A stretch of 64,000 nucleotides of DNA from Cytobacillus gottheilii (GTDB lineage: Bacteria; Bacillota; Bacilli; Bacillales; Cytobacillaceae): NCBI RefSeq assembly GCF_001636345.1, contig NZ_KV440945.1, positions 3,879,854 through 3,943,853 of the forward strand, read 5' to 3'. The number at the start of each line of letters is the position of its first letter. The stretch's first letter is position 1. Below, piece after piece: positions 17,100-24,272 of this stretch. The notes beneath the pieces were generated by a model. That model had not been told where the DNA came from, ran no database searches, and was given only the letters and a program-made list of their open reading frames with translations. Made by a program: the position numbers and the translations under genes.

Positions 17100-17612
17100 T
17101 TATAAAAGATTCAGTGACTCACGCGTAAAGGCAGGAATGTCATCAGGCTGTCTGCTTGTGACAAGCTGATTTTGACAAACAACTACTTCTTTATCTGCGT
17201 ATTTAGCTCCTGCATATTCCATATCAACTTTAATGGATTTAAACCCAGTTGCATCACGGCCTTCTAATGCCTTTGCTGTAATAAGAAGCTGCGGTCCATG
17301 ACAAATGGCAAAAACAGGTTTCTTTTCATCCATAAACGCTTTTGTAAATTGGACAAAGCGATCATCTGCACGAAGCTGATCAGGTGAAAAACCGCCTGGT
17401 AAAAATAATGCATCGAAATCTTCTGGCTTCACGTCATCGATGCCTTTATCAATAGAAACAGTAGCTTCTCCCTGCTTGCCTTTAACGGATTTGCCTTGTT
17501 CCTTCTCAATTGTCACAACTTCATGTCCAGCTTCTTTAAAGCTCTTCGCAGGCTCCGTATATTCAGAGTCCTCAAACATATTTGTGATTAAGCATGCAAT
17601 TTTTTTACCCAT
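17100..17612 (-). CDS. yfkM: DJ-1/PfpI general stress protein YfkM
   Basis: 170 residues (B. subtilis YfkM, general stress protein 18, has 172). DJ-1/PfpI fold with the nucleophile-elbow Cys104 in FAICHGPQLL, the acidic partner Glu in the N-terminal ITNMFEDSEYTEP region and LFLPGGFSPDQLR. Family members are glyoxalase III/deglycase-like or chaperone enzymes acting on methylglyoxal-modified targets; the exact activity is not provable from sequence. A sigma-B-type promoter precedes it, fitting the known sigma-B control in B. subtilis. Start codon follows a GATAGGAGATGAT ribosome site. Confidence 0.92.
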   Translation of the reverse strand: MGKKIACLITNMFEDSEYTEPAKSFKEAGHEVVTIEKEQGKSVKGKQGEATVSIDKGIDDVKPEDFDALFLPGGFSPDQLRADDRFVQFTKAFMDEKKPVFAICHGPQLLITAKALEGRDATGFKSIKVDMEYAGAKYADKEVVVCQNQLVTSRQPDDIPAFTRESLNLL

Positions 17613-17659
17613 GTTAGATCATCTCCTATCAGTTCTCTCATTTTTTGCACATTATGAGA

Positions 17660-17685
17660 GTTCCCTGAAAAAAGAGCATTAAAAC
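17660..17685 (-). promoter_or_regulatory. Sigma-B-type promoter of yfkM
   Basis: Minus-strand GTTTTA (17680-17685), 14 bp, GGGAAC (17660-17665), about 50 bp before the start codon. Confidence 0.65.
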
Positions 17686-17690
17686 ATAGA

Positions 17691-18410
17691 CTATGCATTC
17701 CCCATTCTGCGGGCAAAATCAACAAACCTGAACTTATCCGGCCGATGTCTTGATTCTGTATATTGAAAAAGTGCTGCATCATCCAGGTAAATATAATTCT
17801 TCACAACCACAATGGCATGAAAGCCTTCCATATCAAGCAGCTTATAATCCTCTGCAGTCGGCTCCTCAACGGTGAATTCCTTCTTCGCAAAACCAATCTT
17901 GCGGCCAAGCATCTTTTCAATATATTCAAAAATGGACCGCTTACAAATCTCTTCAGTTAAACCGGGGATCTGACTTTCAATTATGTAGTCTTTATCAAGA
18001 ATAATCTTTTCGCCTTCAATCTTTCGAATGCGATGCACTTTCCATACCTTATCATCTTTTTCAATTTGAAGCTGCTTCATAATATTGCTGTCCGGCTTCT
18101 TTAAAGAAAATTCAGCCACAATGGTTTCTGCCTGCTGACCCATCGTACCTGTCAGCTCTTTAAAACTGACTAACCCAGAAATCGGAAACTGCAGCTTTTT
18201 TAAATCAAGTACTATAGAGCCTTTTCCGCGAATTTTTTGGATATAGCCATTTTGTGCAAGCAAATTCAAAGCCTTGCGGATTGTCTCTCTTGAAGTAGAA
18301 TACAAATCAGTCAGATCATTTTCAGATGGTAATATGGAATGAACAGGATATTCTTCCTGATGAATTTTCTCTACCAGATCTTCATAAATTATTAAATATT
18401 TATTTTTCAC
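17691..18410 (-). CDS. treR: Trehalose operon repressor TreR (orphan)
   Basis: 239 residues from the GTG at 18410 (MKNKYLIIYEDLVEKI), chosen because it aligns with the start of B. subtilis TreR; earlier in-frame GTG codons at 18422 and 18419 are possible. N-terminal GntR winged helix (ILPSENDLTDLYSTSRETIRKAL, with the recognition helix STSRETIRKAL), then a UTRA effector domain ending FQYTESRHRPDKFRFVDFARR, the TreR signature. It binds trehalose-6-phosphate and represses trehalose uptake genes. The treP and treA genes that accompany it in B. subtilis are not here, so its targets must be elsewhere or lost. Confidence 0.9.
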   Translation of the reverse strand: MKNKYLIIYEDLVEKIHQEEYPVHSILPSENDLTDLYSTSRETIRKALNLLAQNGYIQKIRGKGSIVLDLKKLQFPISGLVSFKELTGTMGQQAETIVAEFSLKKPDSNIMKQLQIEKDDKVWKVHRIRKIEGEKIILDKDYIIESQIPGLTEEICKRSIFEYIEKMLGRKIGFAKKEFTVEEPTAEDYKLLDMEGFHAIVVVKNYIYLDDAALFQYTESRHRPDKFRFVDFARRMGNA

Positions 18411-18612
18411 AAGAATCACCACAATAAAAGAGTATAATCAGAATGTAAAGGTTAGCTACAACCTATGAATAAGAGCCAGATGCACAGCTTCGAAACGTCT
18501 TCCTATTTTCAGTCTCCCTGTTTCCCTGCTATAGTATCCGTAAGTATCTTATATTTCTACAGCTAACACCACATTCATATTGTGCACTAGAAACCTATTG
18601 GAGGCAATGAAA

Positions 18613-19680
18613 ATGAAAGAAATGAGTGTTGAACAATTACTGAAATTAGACAGAGCCGTTCCGGTCGATGTCCGCTCTCCAATTGAATTCCGTGAATTTA
18701 ACATACCAGGAGCCGTTAATATCCCTTTATTTACGGATGAAGAACGGGCAGAAATCGGCACATTGTATAAACAGACCAGCGGTGATGCAGCACGCTGGCG
18801 CGCAATGGAAATCGTTTCTCCTAAAATTCCTGAGCTATTAAAACAAATCAAATCCATAAAAGATAACGGCAATGAACCTGTGATCTACTGCTGGCGCGGC
18901 GGCACTCGCAGTAAATCAGTCGCAACTTTTCTGCAATTTGCCGGGCTCCCCATGCCTCGTTTGATTGGCGGATATCGCGCTTATCGTCAATATATCTTAG
19001 AAAAACTGCCGAGTATGCTGCAGAAAAAAGCCATTGTTTTACACGGTTTAACAGGCAGCGGCAAAACAGAAGTACTAAACAGACTAAGTGAGCAAGGCAT
19101 GCCCGTCATTGATTTAGAGCTTATCGCGCGTCATCGAGGCTCAATCTTTGGCAGTTTTGGCCAGGAAAATCCACATAATCAAAAGATGTTCGATGCATTG
19201 CTTTTTCAAACATTGCATACCATACAGGAGTCACCTTTTGTCATTATGGAGGCTGAAAGCAAAAGAATCGGAAAAGCTGTCCAGCCTGAGGAATTAATTC
19301 ATCTAAAAAAAGAAGGCATTCACATTCAATTGGATTGTTCAATGGAACAGCGAGTGAACCGTTTGTTCAACGAATATGTGAAACCATATATACATGAAGA
19401 ATGGTTTAATGTTAAATTAGAGGAATCCTTTATCTTAGTCAAAAAAAGGCTTAGAGACAAAGAAGCCATCGTTCTTATCGAAGAAGCGCTCTTGCATAAA
19501 GATTATCGACGCTTTATTCAGCTGCTGCTGGAAACATATTACGATCCTCGTTATACATTTAAACTTAATGAATATGATGGTCCATTCTTCTATATTTGCT
19601 CTGATCATATGGATAAAGCTGTTCAAGAAATTGCAGATATTTACAAAAATGAAGAAGAAAAAGAAAAAATGGCAAATTAG
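18613..19680 (+). CDS. mnmH: tRNA 2-selenouridine synthase MnmH (SelU)
   Basis: 355 residues from the ATG at 18613, eight bases after TTGGAGG; ATG 18607 is too close. N-terminal rhodanese domain with active-site Cys93 (YCWRGGTRSK), then an ATPase-like domain with the P-loop HGLTGSGKTE at 144-153. The enzyme replaces sulfur by selenium at tRNA wobble 2-thiouridine (Lys, Glu, Gln tRNAs) through a geranylated intermediate, using selenophosphate from SelD. B. subtilis 168 lacks this pathway. It implies that this organism makes selenophosphate, which supports the selenoprotein at 48080-48631. Transcribed alone. Confidence 0.93.
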   Translation: MKEMSVEQLLKLDRAVPVDVRSPIEFREFNIPGAVNIPLFTDEERAEIGTLYKQTSGDAARWRAMEIVSPKIPELLKQIKSIKDNGNEPVIYCWRGGTRSKSVATFLQFAGLPMPRLIGGYRAYRQYILEKLPSMLQKKAIVLHGLTGSGKTEVLNRLSEQGMPVIDLELIARHRGSIFGSFGQENPHNQKMFDALLFQTLHTIQESPFVIMEAESKRIGKAVQPEELIHLKKEGIHIQLDCSMEQRVNRLFNEYVKPYIHEEWFNVKLEESFILVKKRLRDKEAIVLIEEALLHKDYRRFIQLLLETYYDPRYTFKLNEYDGPFFYICSDHMDKAVQEIADIYKNEEEKEKMAN

Positions 19681-19767
19681 GATAAAAGGCCTAAAACCCA
19701 ACAATAAAAAGAATAAATTTTTGTGAAATTTTGACGGAATTTATGATACTATAATATAGAAATTATT

Positions 19768-19784
19768 GAACAAATTGTTCGTAA
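19768..19784. promoter_or_regulatory. Inverted repeat upstream of sinR, possible operator
   Basis: GAACAA-A-TTGTTC (19768-19780) followed by GTAA, about 70 bp before sinR. The TTGTTCGT half resembles the GTTCGTT boxes at 25082-25254, so autoregulation by a SinR protein is possible. Confidence 0.45.
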
Positions 19785-19851
19785 TATGGAACTGGTAAGG
19801 CATTTTCTGATATGATGAACTTACCAATGTTGATAAGGTGTGTGAGATTGA

Positions 19852-20175
19852 ATGATTGGAGATCGAGTCAAACAGCTCCGAATGGAAAAAAAATTATCCT
19901 TATCTGAGCTTGCTGAACAAGCAGGAGTTGCAAAATCTTATTTGAGTTCTCTGGAAAGAAACCTCCAAACGAACCCTTCAATCCAGTTTCTGGAAAAAGT
20001 TGCTGGTGTACTAGATGTTCCAGTTGATCATTTAATACATGAGCAAATTAATAAAGAAGAGCTTGATTCTGAGTGGATGAAAATTGTAAAAGAAGCCATG
20101 GAATCAGGAGTATCAAAGGAACAGTTTCGTGAATTTCTCGATTTCAATAAATGGCGAACAACACAAAATAAATAA
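19852..20175 (+). CDS. sinR: SinR-type master repressor of biofilm genes
   Basis: 107 residues (B. subtilis SinR, 111). N-terminal xre/cro helix-turn-helix, LSLSELAEQAGVAKSYLSSLER, matches the SinR recognition region almost exactly, and NPSIQFLEKVAGVLDVPVDHLI completes the domain. The C-terminal segment LDSEWMKIVKEAMESGVSKE is the dimerisation helix pair that in B. subtilis binds SinI. It should repress matrix genes. Unlike B. subtilis, sinI is not upstream in tandem but convergent at 20306-20443. A paralogue is at 25349-25681. Confidence 0.93.
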   Translation: MIGDRVKQLRMEKKLSLSELAEQAGVAKSYLSSLERNLQTNPSIQFLEKVAGVLDVPVDHLIHEQINKEELDSEWMKIVKEAMESGVSKEQFREFLDFNKWRTTQNK

Positions 20176-20252
20176 CCCAGCTTCAGACTTGGTCAATCAT
20201 TGATTGAGATATATTTCTAGCAGACTCTGCATCAAAAAAAAGCAACAAACTT

Positions 20253-20279
20253 AGGCGTGATACTAAATGTATCACGCCT
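20253..20279. terminator. Hairpin between convergent sinR and sinI
   Basis: A perfect 11-bp stem AGGCGTGATAC (20253-20263, 20269-20279) with a TAAAT loop. The U tract is weak on both strands (a run of U occurs farther on for the minus transcript). Confidence 0.7.
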
Positions 20280-20305
20280 CATTCATTCCGACTGTCTTCC
20301 TCATT

Positions 20306-20443
20306 TTAAACCTTCTCCGCTTCTTTTTCTAAATGACATTGAAGAAAAGCTCTGATTTCCGCTTGTTCCAGCCCCATATTCTTGGCTTCGGTAATCAACT
20401 GGATCCATTCAGCATCAACGACTTCACGATTATTACTCATCAT
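20306..20443 (-). CDS. sinI: SinI-type anti-repressor, 45 residues
   Basis: The frame reads MMSNNREVVDAEWIQLITEA and then KNMGLEQAEIRAFLQCHLEK, ending AEKV-stop at 20306. The core D-x-E-W-I-x-L-I-T-E-A-K-x-x-G-L-x-x-x-E-I-R-x-F-L is the SinI/SinR dimerisation helix pair without any DNA-binding domain, which is how SinI titrates SinR in B. subtilis (D-Q-E-W-V-E-L-M-x-E-A-K there). Two adjacent ATGs (20443 and 20440) are possible starts; GGGGGG lies 18 bases and GAGUGAU about five bases upstream. The leader carries a cyclic-di-GMP riboswitch. The gene is short and lies opposite larger open frames, so it is easily overlooked. Confidence 0.88.
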   Translation of the reverse strand: MMSNNREVVDAEWIQLITEAKNMGLEQAEIRAFLQCHLEKEAEKV

Positions 20444-20535
20444 CTCGATCACTCTTTTTCCCCCCAAAATACGAATCGTATCCTAGGCAATCCGGCCATC
20501 ATAGTATCTTCTCCAGGCGATGTATGACAGTAAAA

Positions 20536-20620
20536 CTTCCTTACATCGGTAATGACGCCCAATATTATACGTTAGATCCGTGACTTTGCGTCCTTGCCTT
20601 TCAGCAAGTTTGCCTTTTCT
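20536..20620 (-). ncRNA. Cyclic-di-GMP class I (GEMM-I) riboswitch in the sinI leader
   Basis: Minus-strand RNA shows the GEMM-I order: GGCAAAC, a short hairpin CUUGCU-GAAA-GGCAAG (GNRA tetraloop), then the conserved core GGACGCAAAGUCACGGAUCUAA, a second arm, and UUACCGAUGU (compare GUUACCGAUGG in the Vibrio Vc2 aptamer). Directly after it, CGAUGUA (overlapping the aptamer's last bases) can pair with UACAUCG near 20522, and AUACGA-U-UCGUAU plus UUUU (about 20468-20481) makes a possible terminator before the sinI ribosome site. The aptamer call rests on the highly conserved core; whether it turns sinI on or off is not decided by sequence. Confidence 0.87.
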
Positions 20621-20647
20621 TCAAAGTATTTCCTCACTATCTATCAT

Positions 20648-20675
20648 ACTATAACCTTTTGTTAATGTTTGTCAC
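20648..20675 (-). promoter_or_regulatory. Sigma-A promoter of the riboswitch-sinI transcript
   Basis: Minus-strand GTGACA (20670-20675), 16 bp, TATAGT (20648-20653). The start would fall about 20 bases before the aptamer. Confidence 0.65.
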
Positions 20676-20726
20676 TTTTTGTACATTATTTTATTTTTTT
20701 CTATTTTTTTCAGAGTATAGTCCTAG

Positions 20727-20966
20727 TTAAATGATCAGATTAATAGATTTTTCATCCTTCAAAGCAGAAGACTGGTAAAGAGTGCCCATCTGTTTTTGCT
20801 TTTTTTGTGTGTTTACCTTATATGAAACATTCACTCTTTCTTGTGTCATAGCATTAAAAAATGGCTGGTGGGTCAAATCATTTCCACAAACCGGACAGAG
20901 CCAATCTCCTTGTTCACTGCTGCTGAAGGATGGCCGCTGGCATTGATCACAATTTTTCTGATACAT
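20727..20966 (-). CDS. Small zinc-ribbon protein
   Basis: 79 residues; AGAGGUG lies upstream of the ATG. Two cysteine pairs, CDQC (residues 6-9) and CPVC (24-27), form a rubredoxin-like zinc ribbon, followed by a Lys/Gln-rich tail ending SINLII. I recognise no named family. It sits downstream of the TasA-like cluster on the same strand (60 bp after the DUF5658 gene) and just upstream of the sinI promoter, so it may belong to the matrix locus. Role unknown. Confidence 0.65.
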   Translation of the reverse strand: MYQKNCDQCQRPSFSSSEQGDWLCPVCGNDLTHQPFFNAMTQERVNVSYKVNTQKKQKQMGTLYQSSALKDEKSINLII

Positions 20967-21026
20967 AAAACACCTCTTCTCGAAGACATTCTTCTATCAT
21001 CCTATTCACCTACAGAGCCATTCATG

Positions 21027-21326
21027 TTAAAACACAAATGGAATAATCCAAATACTGTGCAGAACACAAACTGCTGTATACAAAATCACAGCAAACATCG
21101 CCAGCCTTCTAATCCCTTTTCCATCCGGAACAGCGCCAGTGAAATTCAATCCATACAAAATCACCGAAAGGGCGACCTTTAGTACAAGAAACCAATGAGG
21201 TCCAGCCTCATAAATTGCATCCATTAACGGGTTTGCCTCTGAAATGATGTTGTGTTGAAGACCGAGATAGGTTACGGCACCGTCGAGTAAATTTAAAAGC
21301 GCAAGATAATACAGTATGACTTTCAT
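21027..21326 (-). CDS. DUF5658-like small membrane protein
   Basis: 99 residues with three to four transmembrane helices. The N-terminal LNLLDGAVTYLGLQ and EANPLMDAIYEAGPHWFLVLK blocks match the DUF5658 layout (a D-x-x-x-T-x-x-x-L motif in helix 1 and an N-P-L-M loop). Starts 24 bp after the second TasA-like gene, so it is probably the last gene of that operon. Function unknown. Confidence 0.7.
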   Translation of the reverse strand: MKVILYYLALLNLLDGAVTYLGLQHNIISEANPLMDAIYEAGPHWFLVLKVALSVILYGLNFTGAVPDGKGIRRLAMFAVILYTAVCVLHSIWIIPFVF

Positions 21327-21350
21327 CTAATCACCGTAATTTCTATAAAA

Positions 21351-21914
21351 TTACCTAGATGATCCAGCTTCTTGGTTTGCCTTAAATGTCCATTTAAGCT
21401 CTAGGGCATCTCCTTGGTATATATTTTGATCCTGCCCATTATCAATAAATTTAAACTGGACTGTGAATTTTGTTGCGTTTCTTGCACCTGCTGGCATATT
21501 TTCCAAAACTTGAACTGGATTATTCGTTAAGTTGGCTAAGCTCTCTGTAAATATCACTTGTTCTCCGCCTGATACATTATATAAATATTGAACGATAATA
21601 TGCTCACCAAAATCTTTCCCATTGTTATCGCCCTTTTTATCGTATACTTCGTATTCAGACTGCAGAAGAATATCTTTTATGTTTAATGAACCCGCATTTT
21701 TCATTTCAAAAGCACGAAATGCATAATCACCTGGTTTGAGATTATCAATTTTGATAATATTTTCTTTGTTAATCTCTAAATCTAATGTACCGGCAGCAAA
21801 AGAGCTCTCTGCAGTTTCCTGATCGCTAAAGTAAGCAAATGTTCCTCCTGCAACCAGGCTAAATCCTAATGCAGATGATAAGACACCAGCAGCTAATTTC
21901 TTTTTTATATTCAA
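21351..21914 (-). CDS. TasA/camelysin-family matrix protein, paralogue 2
   Basis: 187 residues. Signal peptide MNIKKKLAAGVLSSALGFSL then the SipW-type cleavage region GGTFAYFSD (AYFSDQET motif). The mature part has the family blocks AAGTLDLEIN, IKIDNLKPGD and the C-terminal GDALELKWTFKAN. TasA/CalY proteins polymerise into extracellular fibres or act as adhesins. Same family as the 22982-23605 product but more diverged. It is 27 bp downstream of the LPNTA-anchored protein and presumably co-exported by SipW. Confidence 0.88.
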   Translation of the reverse strand: MNIKKKLAAGVLSSALGFSLVAGGTFAYFSDQETAESSFAAGTLDLEINKENIIKIDNLKPGDYAFRAFEMKNAGSLNIKDILLQSEYEVYDKKGDNNGKDFGEHIIVQYLYNVSGGEQVIFTESLANLTNNPVQVLENMPAGARNATKFTVQFKFIDNGQDQNIYQGDALELKWTFKANQEAGSSR

Positions 21915-21941
21915 GTCTCTTTCCCCCTTATCATTTCGCGT

Positions 21942-22916
21942 CTAACCTGCATTGCGAATTTTTCTAATATAAATAAGTAAAAGGAAACCTCCCCCAATAG
22001 TTGCAAGCAGACCTGCTATGAGTATGTTGTAATGATTCGTTGCCGTATTTGGAAGTGTATTTACCACTTCTGGACTTACAACAATATCTTGCGCCGGTTG
22101 TTCATCTTCAGGTACTGTTGGATTTGGATTGTTAACTGGATCGGCAGGATTTGGGTTCGTTGGATTTGGATTTTCGCCTGGATCAGTCAGATCTGGGTTC
22201 TCTCCCGGATTCGTTGGATCTGGATCTTCTCCCGGATCAGTTGGGTCTGGATCCTCTCCAGGGTCGGTTGGATCTGGATCTTCTCCTGGATCAGTCGGAT
22301 CTGGGTCTTCTCCAGGGTCGGTTGGATCTGGATCTTCTCCTGGATCAGTCGGATCTGGGTCCTCTCCAGGGTCGGTTGGATCTGGATCTTCTCCTGGATC
22401 AGTCGGATCTGGGTCTTCTCCTGGATCAGTTGGGGTTGAATCTCCAATTCTCTCTGCTAAAAAGATAATTTCAACTTCAGCCGAGCTGCCTTGAAAACTG
22501 TTTCCTAACGTTTCGGGCACTTTTACTTGCAGGAATAATGTCTCTTCTGATCCCTTTGCCAGTTCCCTTGGAGAAAAGCCAGTAAAATCTTTCAGCTTTC
22601 CATCATATAAAAGATCATTTTCCTTTTTTACCATGAACTCCAGCTCTTCGAATAAACCCTTTACAGACTTTTTATCTCCAATTCTAGCGATATACTTAAA
22701 GTCCATTAAGCCATTATTCTTTACAGTAATATTTCGCGGCATCCAATCTCCAGGTTTTAAATTGTCAACTTGAAAAAGATATCCATGAGGATTGGTCTGA
22801 ATATCAACCTCTCGATCTTCTGCATGAACAGGAAGCCCGCCAATGCCCAATGAAAACACAAATATAAATAGGATGAAAACGATCTTTGGTTTTGCCAGCA
22901 AACCTTGATTATTCAT
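21942..22916 (-). CDS. LPNTA-anchored surface protein with PDPTDPGED repeats
   Basis: 324 residues. Signal peptide (1-32), a TasA-like N-terminal beta domain with FQVDNLKPGDWMPRNITVKN, then about ten nine-residue acidic/proline repeats (PDPTDPGED), a linker, and a wall-sorting signal near residue 289: LPNTA, a hydrophobic segment and a short basic tail (YIRKIRNAG). LPNTA is the recognition motif of class D sortase SrtC of B. anthracis; a class D sortase gene is at 25678-26298. The protein probably anchors TasA-type fibres to peptidoglycan. Separated from the upstream tasA gene by a terminator, so expected at lower level. Confidence 0.85.
   Translation of the reverse strand: MNNQGLLAKPKIVFILFIFVFSLGIGGLPVHAEDREVDIQTNPHGYLFQVDNLKPGDWMPRNITVKNNGLMDFKYIARIGDKKSVKGLFEELEFMVKKENDLLYDGKLKDFTGFSPRELAKGSEETLFLQVKVPETLGNSFQGSSAEVEIIFLAERIGDSTPTDPGEDPDPTDPGEDPDPTDPGEDPDPTDPGEDPDPTDPGEDPDPTDPGEDPDPTDPGEDPDPTDPGEDPDPTNPGENPDLTDPGENPNPTNPNPADPVNNPNPTVPEDEQPAQDIVVSPEVVNTLPNTATNHYNILIAGLLATIGGGFLLLIYIRKIRNAG
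22160..22440 (-). repeat. 27-bp coding tandem repeat in the LPNTA protein
   Basis: About ten 27-bp units encode PDPTDPGED. Units differ at third positions (alternating TCTTCTCC and TCCTCTCC versions on the plus strand), suggesting slippage or unequal exchange with later drift. Confidence 0.9.
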
Positions 22917-22943
22917 GGCATTACCTCACTCATTTGATTTGAC

Positions 22944-22971
22944 AAAAGGCGGGAATGAACTCCCGCCTTTT
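22944..22971 (-). terminator. Internal terminator between tasA and the LPNTA gene
   Basis: A perfect 11-bp stem AAAAGGCGGGA (22944-22954, 22961-22971) with a 6-nt loop is followed on the minus strand by UUUUGUC. It sits inside a same-strand gene series, so it likely sets the ratio of fibre subunit to anchor. Confidence 0.85.
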
Positions 22972-22981
22972 TGTGTTGCTA

Positions 22982-23605
22982 TTATCTCTCTTCACCTTCA
23001 GTTTGGTGTGCTGTGAAAGACCATTCAAGATTTAATTTGTCTCCTTGGAAGTGGTTTTGATCTTGATCATTATCTACGAACTCAAATAGAACATTCATCT
23101 GATCAGATGTTCCAGCTGGTAATCCGCTTTCCTCTCCTCCAAACCATGCCCACCACGCAGTTACACTCTCAACAGCATCAGGAGTCATATTCTTTAAATC
23201 ATGTAATGTTGTTGATGTAATTACGTCATTATAGTCTATACCGCCTAAACCCCATGCTGTTTTATCAGCATTCTCTAAAAAGTGAACAATAATATGTTTA
23301 CCAAAATCATCTGTTCCATTGTTTTCTGCTCCATCCACTGTATAACTAGTAGATAAATCTACCTTAGAAATATCCAATGTACCACCGTTTACTAAGTCAA
23401 AATCACGGTACATTACATCACCTGGCTTTAAATTATCAACATTGATGATTGTAGTAGGATCTACAGACAAATCCAATGTACCAGCAGCAAACGTATTATT
23501 CGTTGTTTCAGTATCACTAAAGTATGCAAACGTCCCCCCGCCAACTAATGACATTCCAAGTGCAGCTGATGCAATACCTAAACCTAATTTTTTCTTAATG
23601 CTCAT
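22982..23605 (-). CDS. tasA: TasA/camelysin-family major matrix protein
   Basis: 207 residues. Signal peptide MSIKKKLGLGIASAALGMSL, then GGTFAYFSDTETT (SipW-type processing site), then TFAAGTLDLSVD, INVDNLKPGDVMYRDF and C-terminal GDKLNLEWSFTAHQ. These are the TasA/CalY (peptidase M73) family landmarks. TasA forms biofilm fibres; camelysin was also described as a protease, but I see no metalloprotease motif. Good AGGGAGGAAA ribosome site. It follows sipW and the tapA-like gene, as tapA-sipW-tasA do in B. subtilis, and ends at a strong terminator. Confidence 0.92.
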   Translation of the reverse strand: MSIKKKLGLGIASAALGMSLVGGGTFAYFSDTETTNNTFAAGTLDLSVDPTTIINVDNLKPGDVMYRDFDLVNGGTLDISKVDLSTSYTVDGAENNGTDDFGKHIIVHFLENADKTAWGLGGIDYNDVITSTTLHDLKNMTPDAVESVTAWWAWFGGEESGLPAGTSDQMNVLFEFVDNDQDQNHFQGDKLNLEWSFTAHQTEGEER

Positions 23606-23690
23606 TTCTAATTTCCTCCCTGACCCTTTTTGGGTATGTATTATTGTTTTATATTGACTCTTGTAATAACAAGAGGTTCAACCAATTGTA

Positions 23691-24272
23691 TTAAGCTGTT
23701 TTTTCTGTTGTTTCTTCTTCTTTTTTTGCTTTTGGCTCTAATTCTCTTAAGCCTTGATATATGCTGAATGCTGCATAAGCAAGCAAGAGAACTCCAGGAC
23801 CAATGAGTAAGATTGCACTTCCTTCTTTCGATTGTGCAAAGTCTATAAAATAGCCTACAAAAGGAATCGTGAAACCGGAGTAAACGGCTCTGATATTGTC
23901 TGATAAGACAGATTCCATATCTGCAGTCTGGTTGTTATCCCCTTTTGTTTCATACATAACCTGGTCGCCGCTTTCAGTGACTCCGATAATCCTGTGTGTG
24001 ACTAAAATCTCATCACTAGTTACATACGTGATGACATCATCCTTCTTAAGCTTTTTTGCTTGTTCAGCATCTACTGGTTTGACTGCAATAATAGAACCTG
24101 TTTGAAAGGTTGGTTCCATAGAGCCTGATAGTACTGATTTCAGCTGATATCCAAAGGCCTGTGGTTCCCCTCCTGACGCTTTGGAGGAAACCACTAGAAA
24201 GGCCATTAGTATTAAGTTCACAAATAATACTCCTGTGATCACATTGCTAATTATTTTTTTAGCTTTCTTCAT
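23691..24272 (-). CDS. sipW: Signal peptidase I SipW (ER type)
   Basis: 193 residues. Membrane helix at 8-30, catalytic Ser51 in VLSGSMEPTF and His93 in VTHRIIGVT in place of the Lys used by ordinary bacterial signal peptidases, which marks the archaeal/ER type; a second helix lies at about 152-172. SipW processes TasA and TapA in B. subtilis. Its ATG directly follows the stop of the tapA-like gene (TAG-ATG), so the two are co-translated. Confidence 0.94.
   Translation of the reverse strand: MKKAKKIISNVITGVLFVNLILMAFLVVSSKASGGEPQAFGYQLKSVLSGSMEPTFQTGSIIAVKPVDAEQAKKLKKDDVITYVTSDEILVTHRIIGVTESGDQVMYETKGDNNQTADMESVLSDNIRAVYSGFTIPFVGYFIDFAQSKEGSAILLIGPGVLLLAYAAFSIYQGLRELEPKAKKEEETTEKTA

Noticed and set aside
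22032..22494. Long open frames opposite the LPNTA gene
   Set aside because: Frames kept open by the 27-bp coding repeat (Gly-Ser-Ser-Pro or Trp-Ile-Trp repeats); shadows of the real gene.
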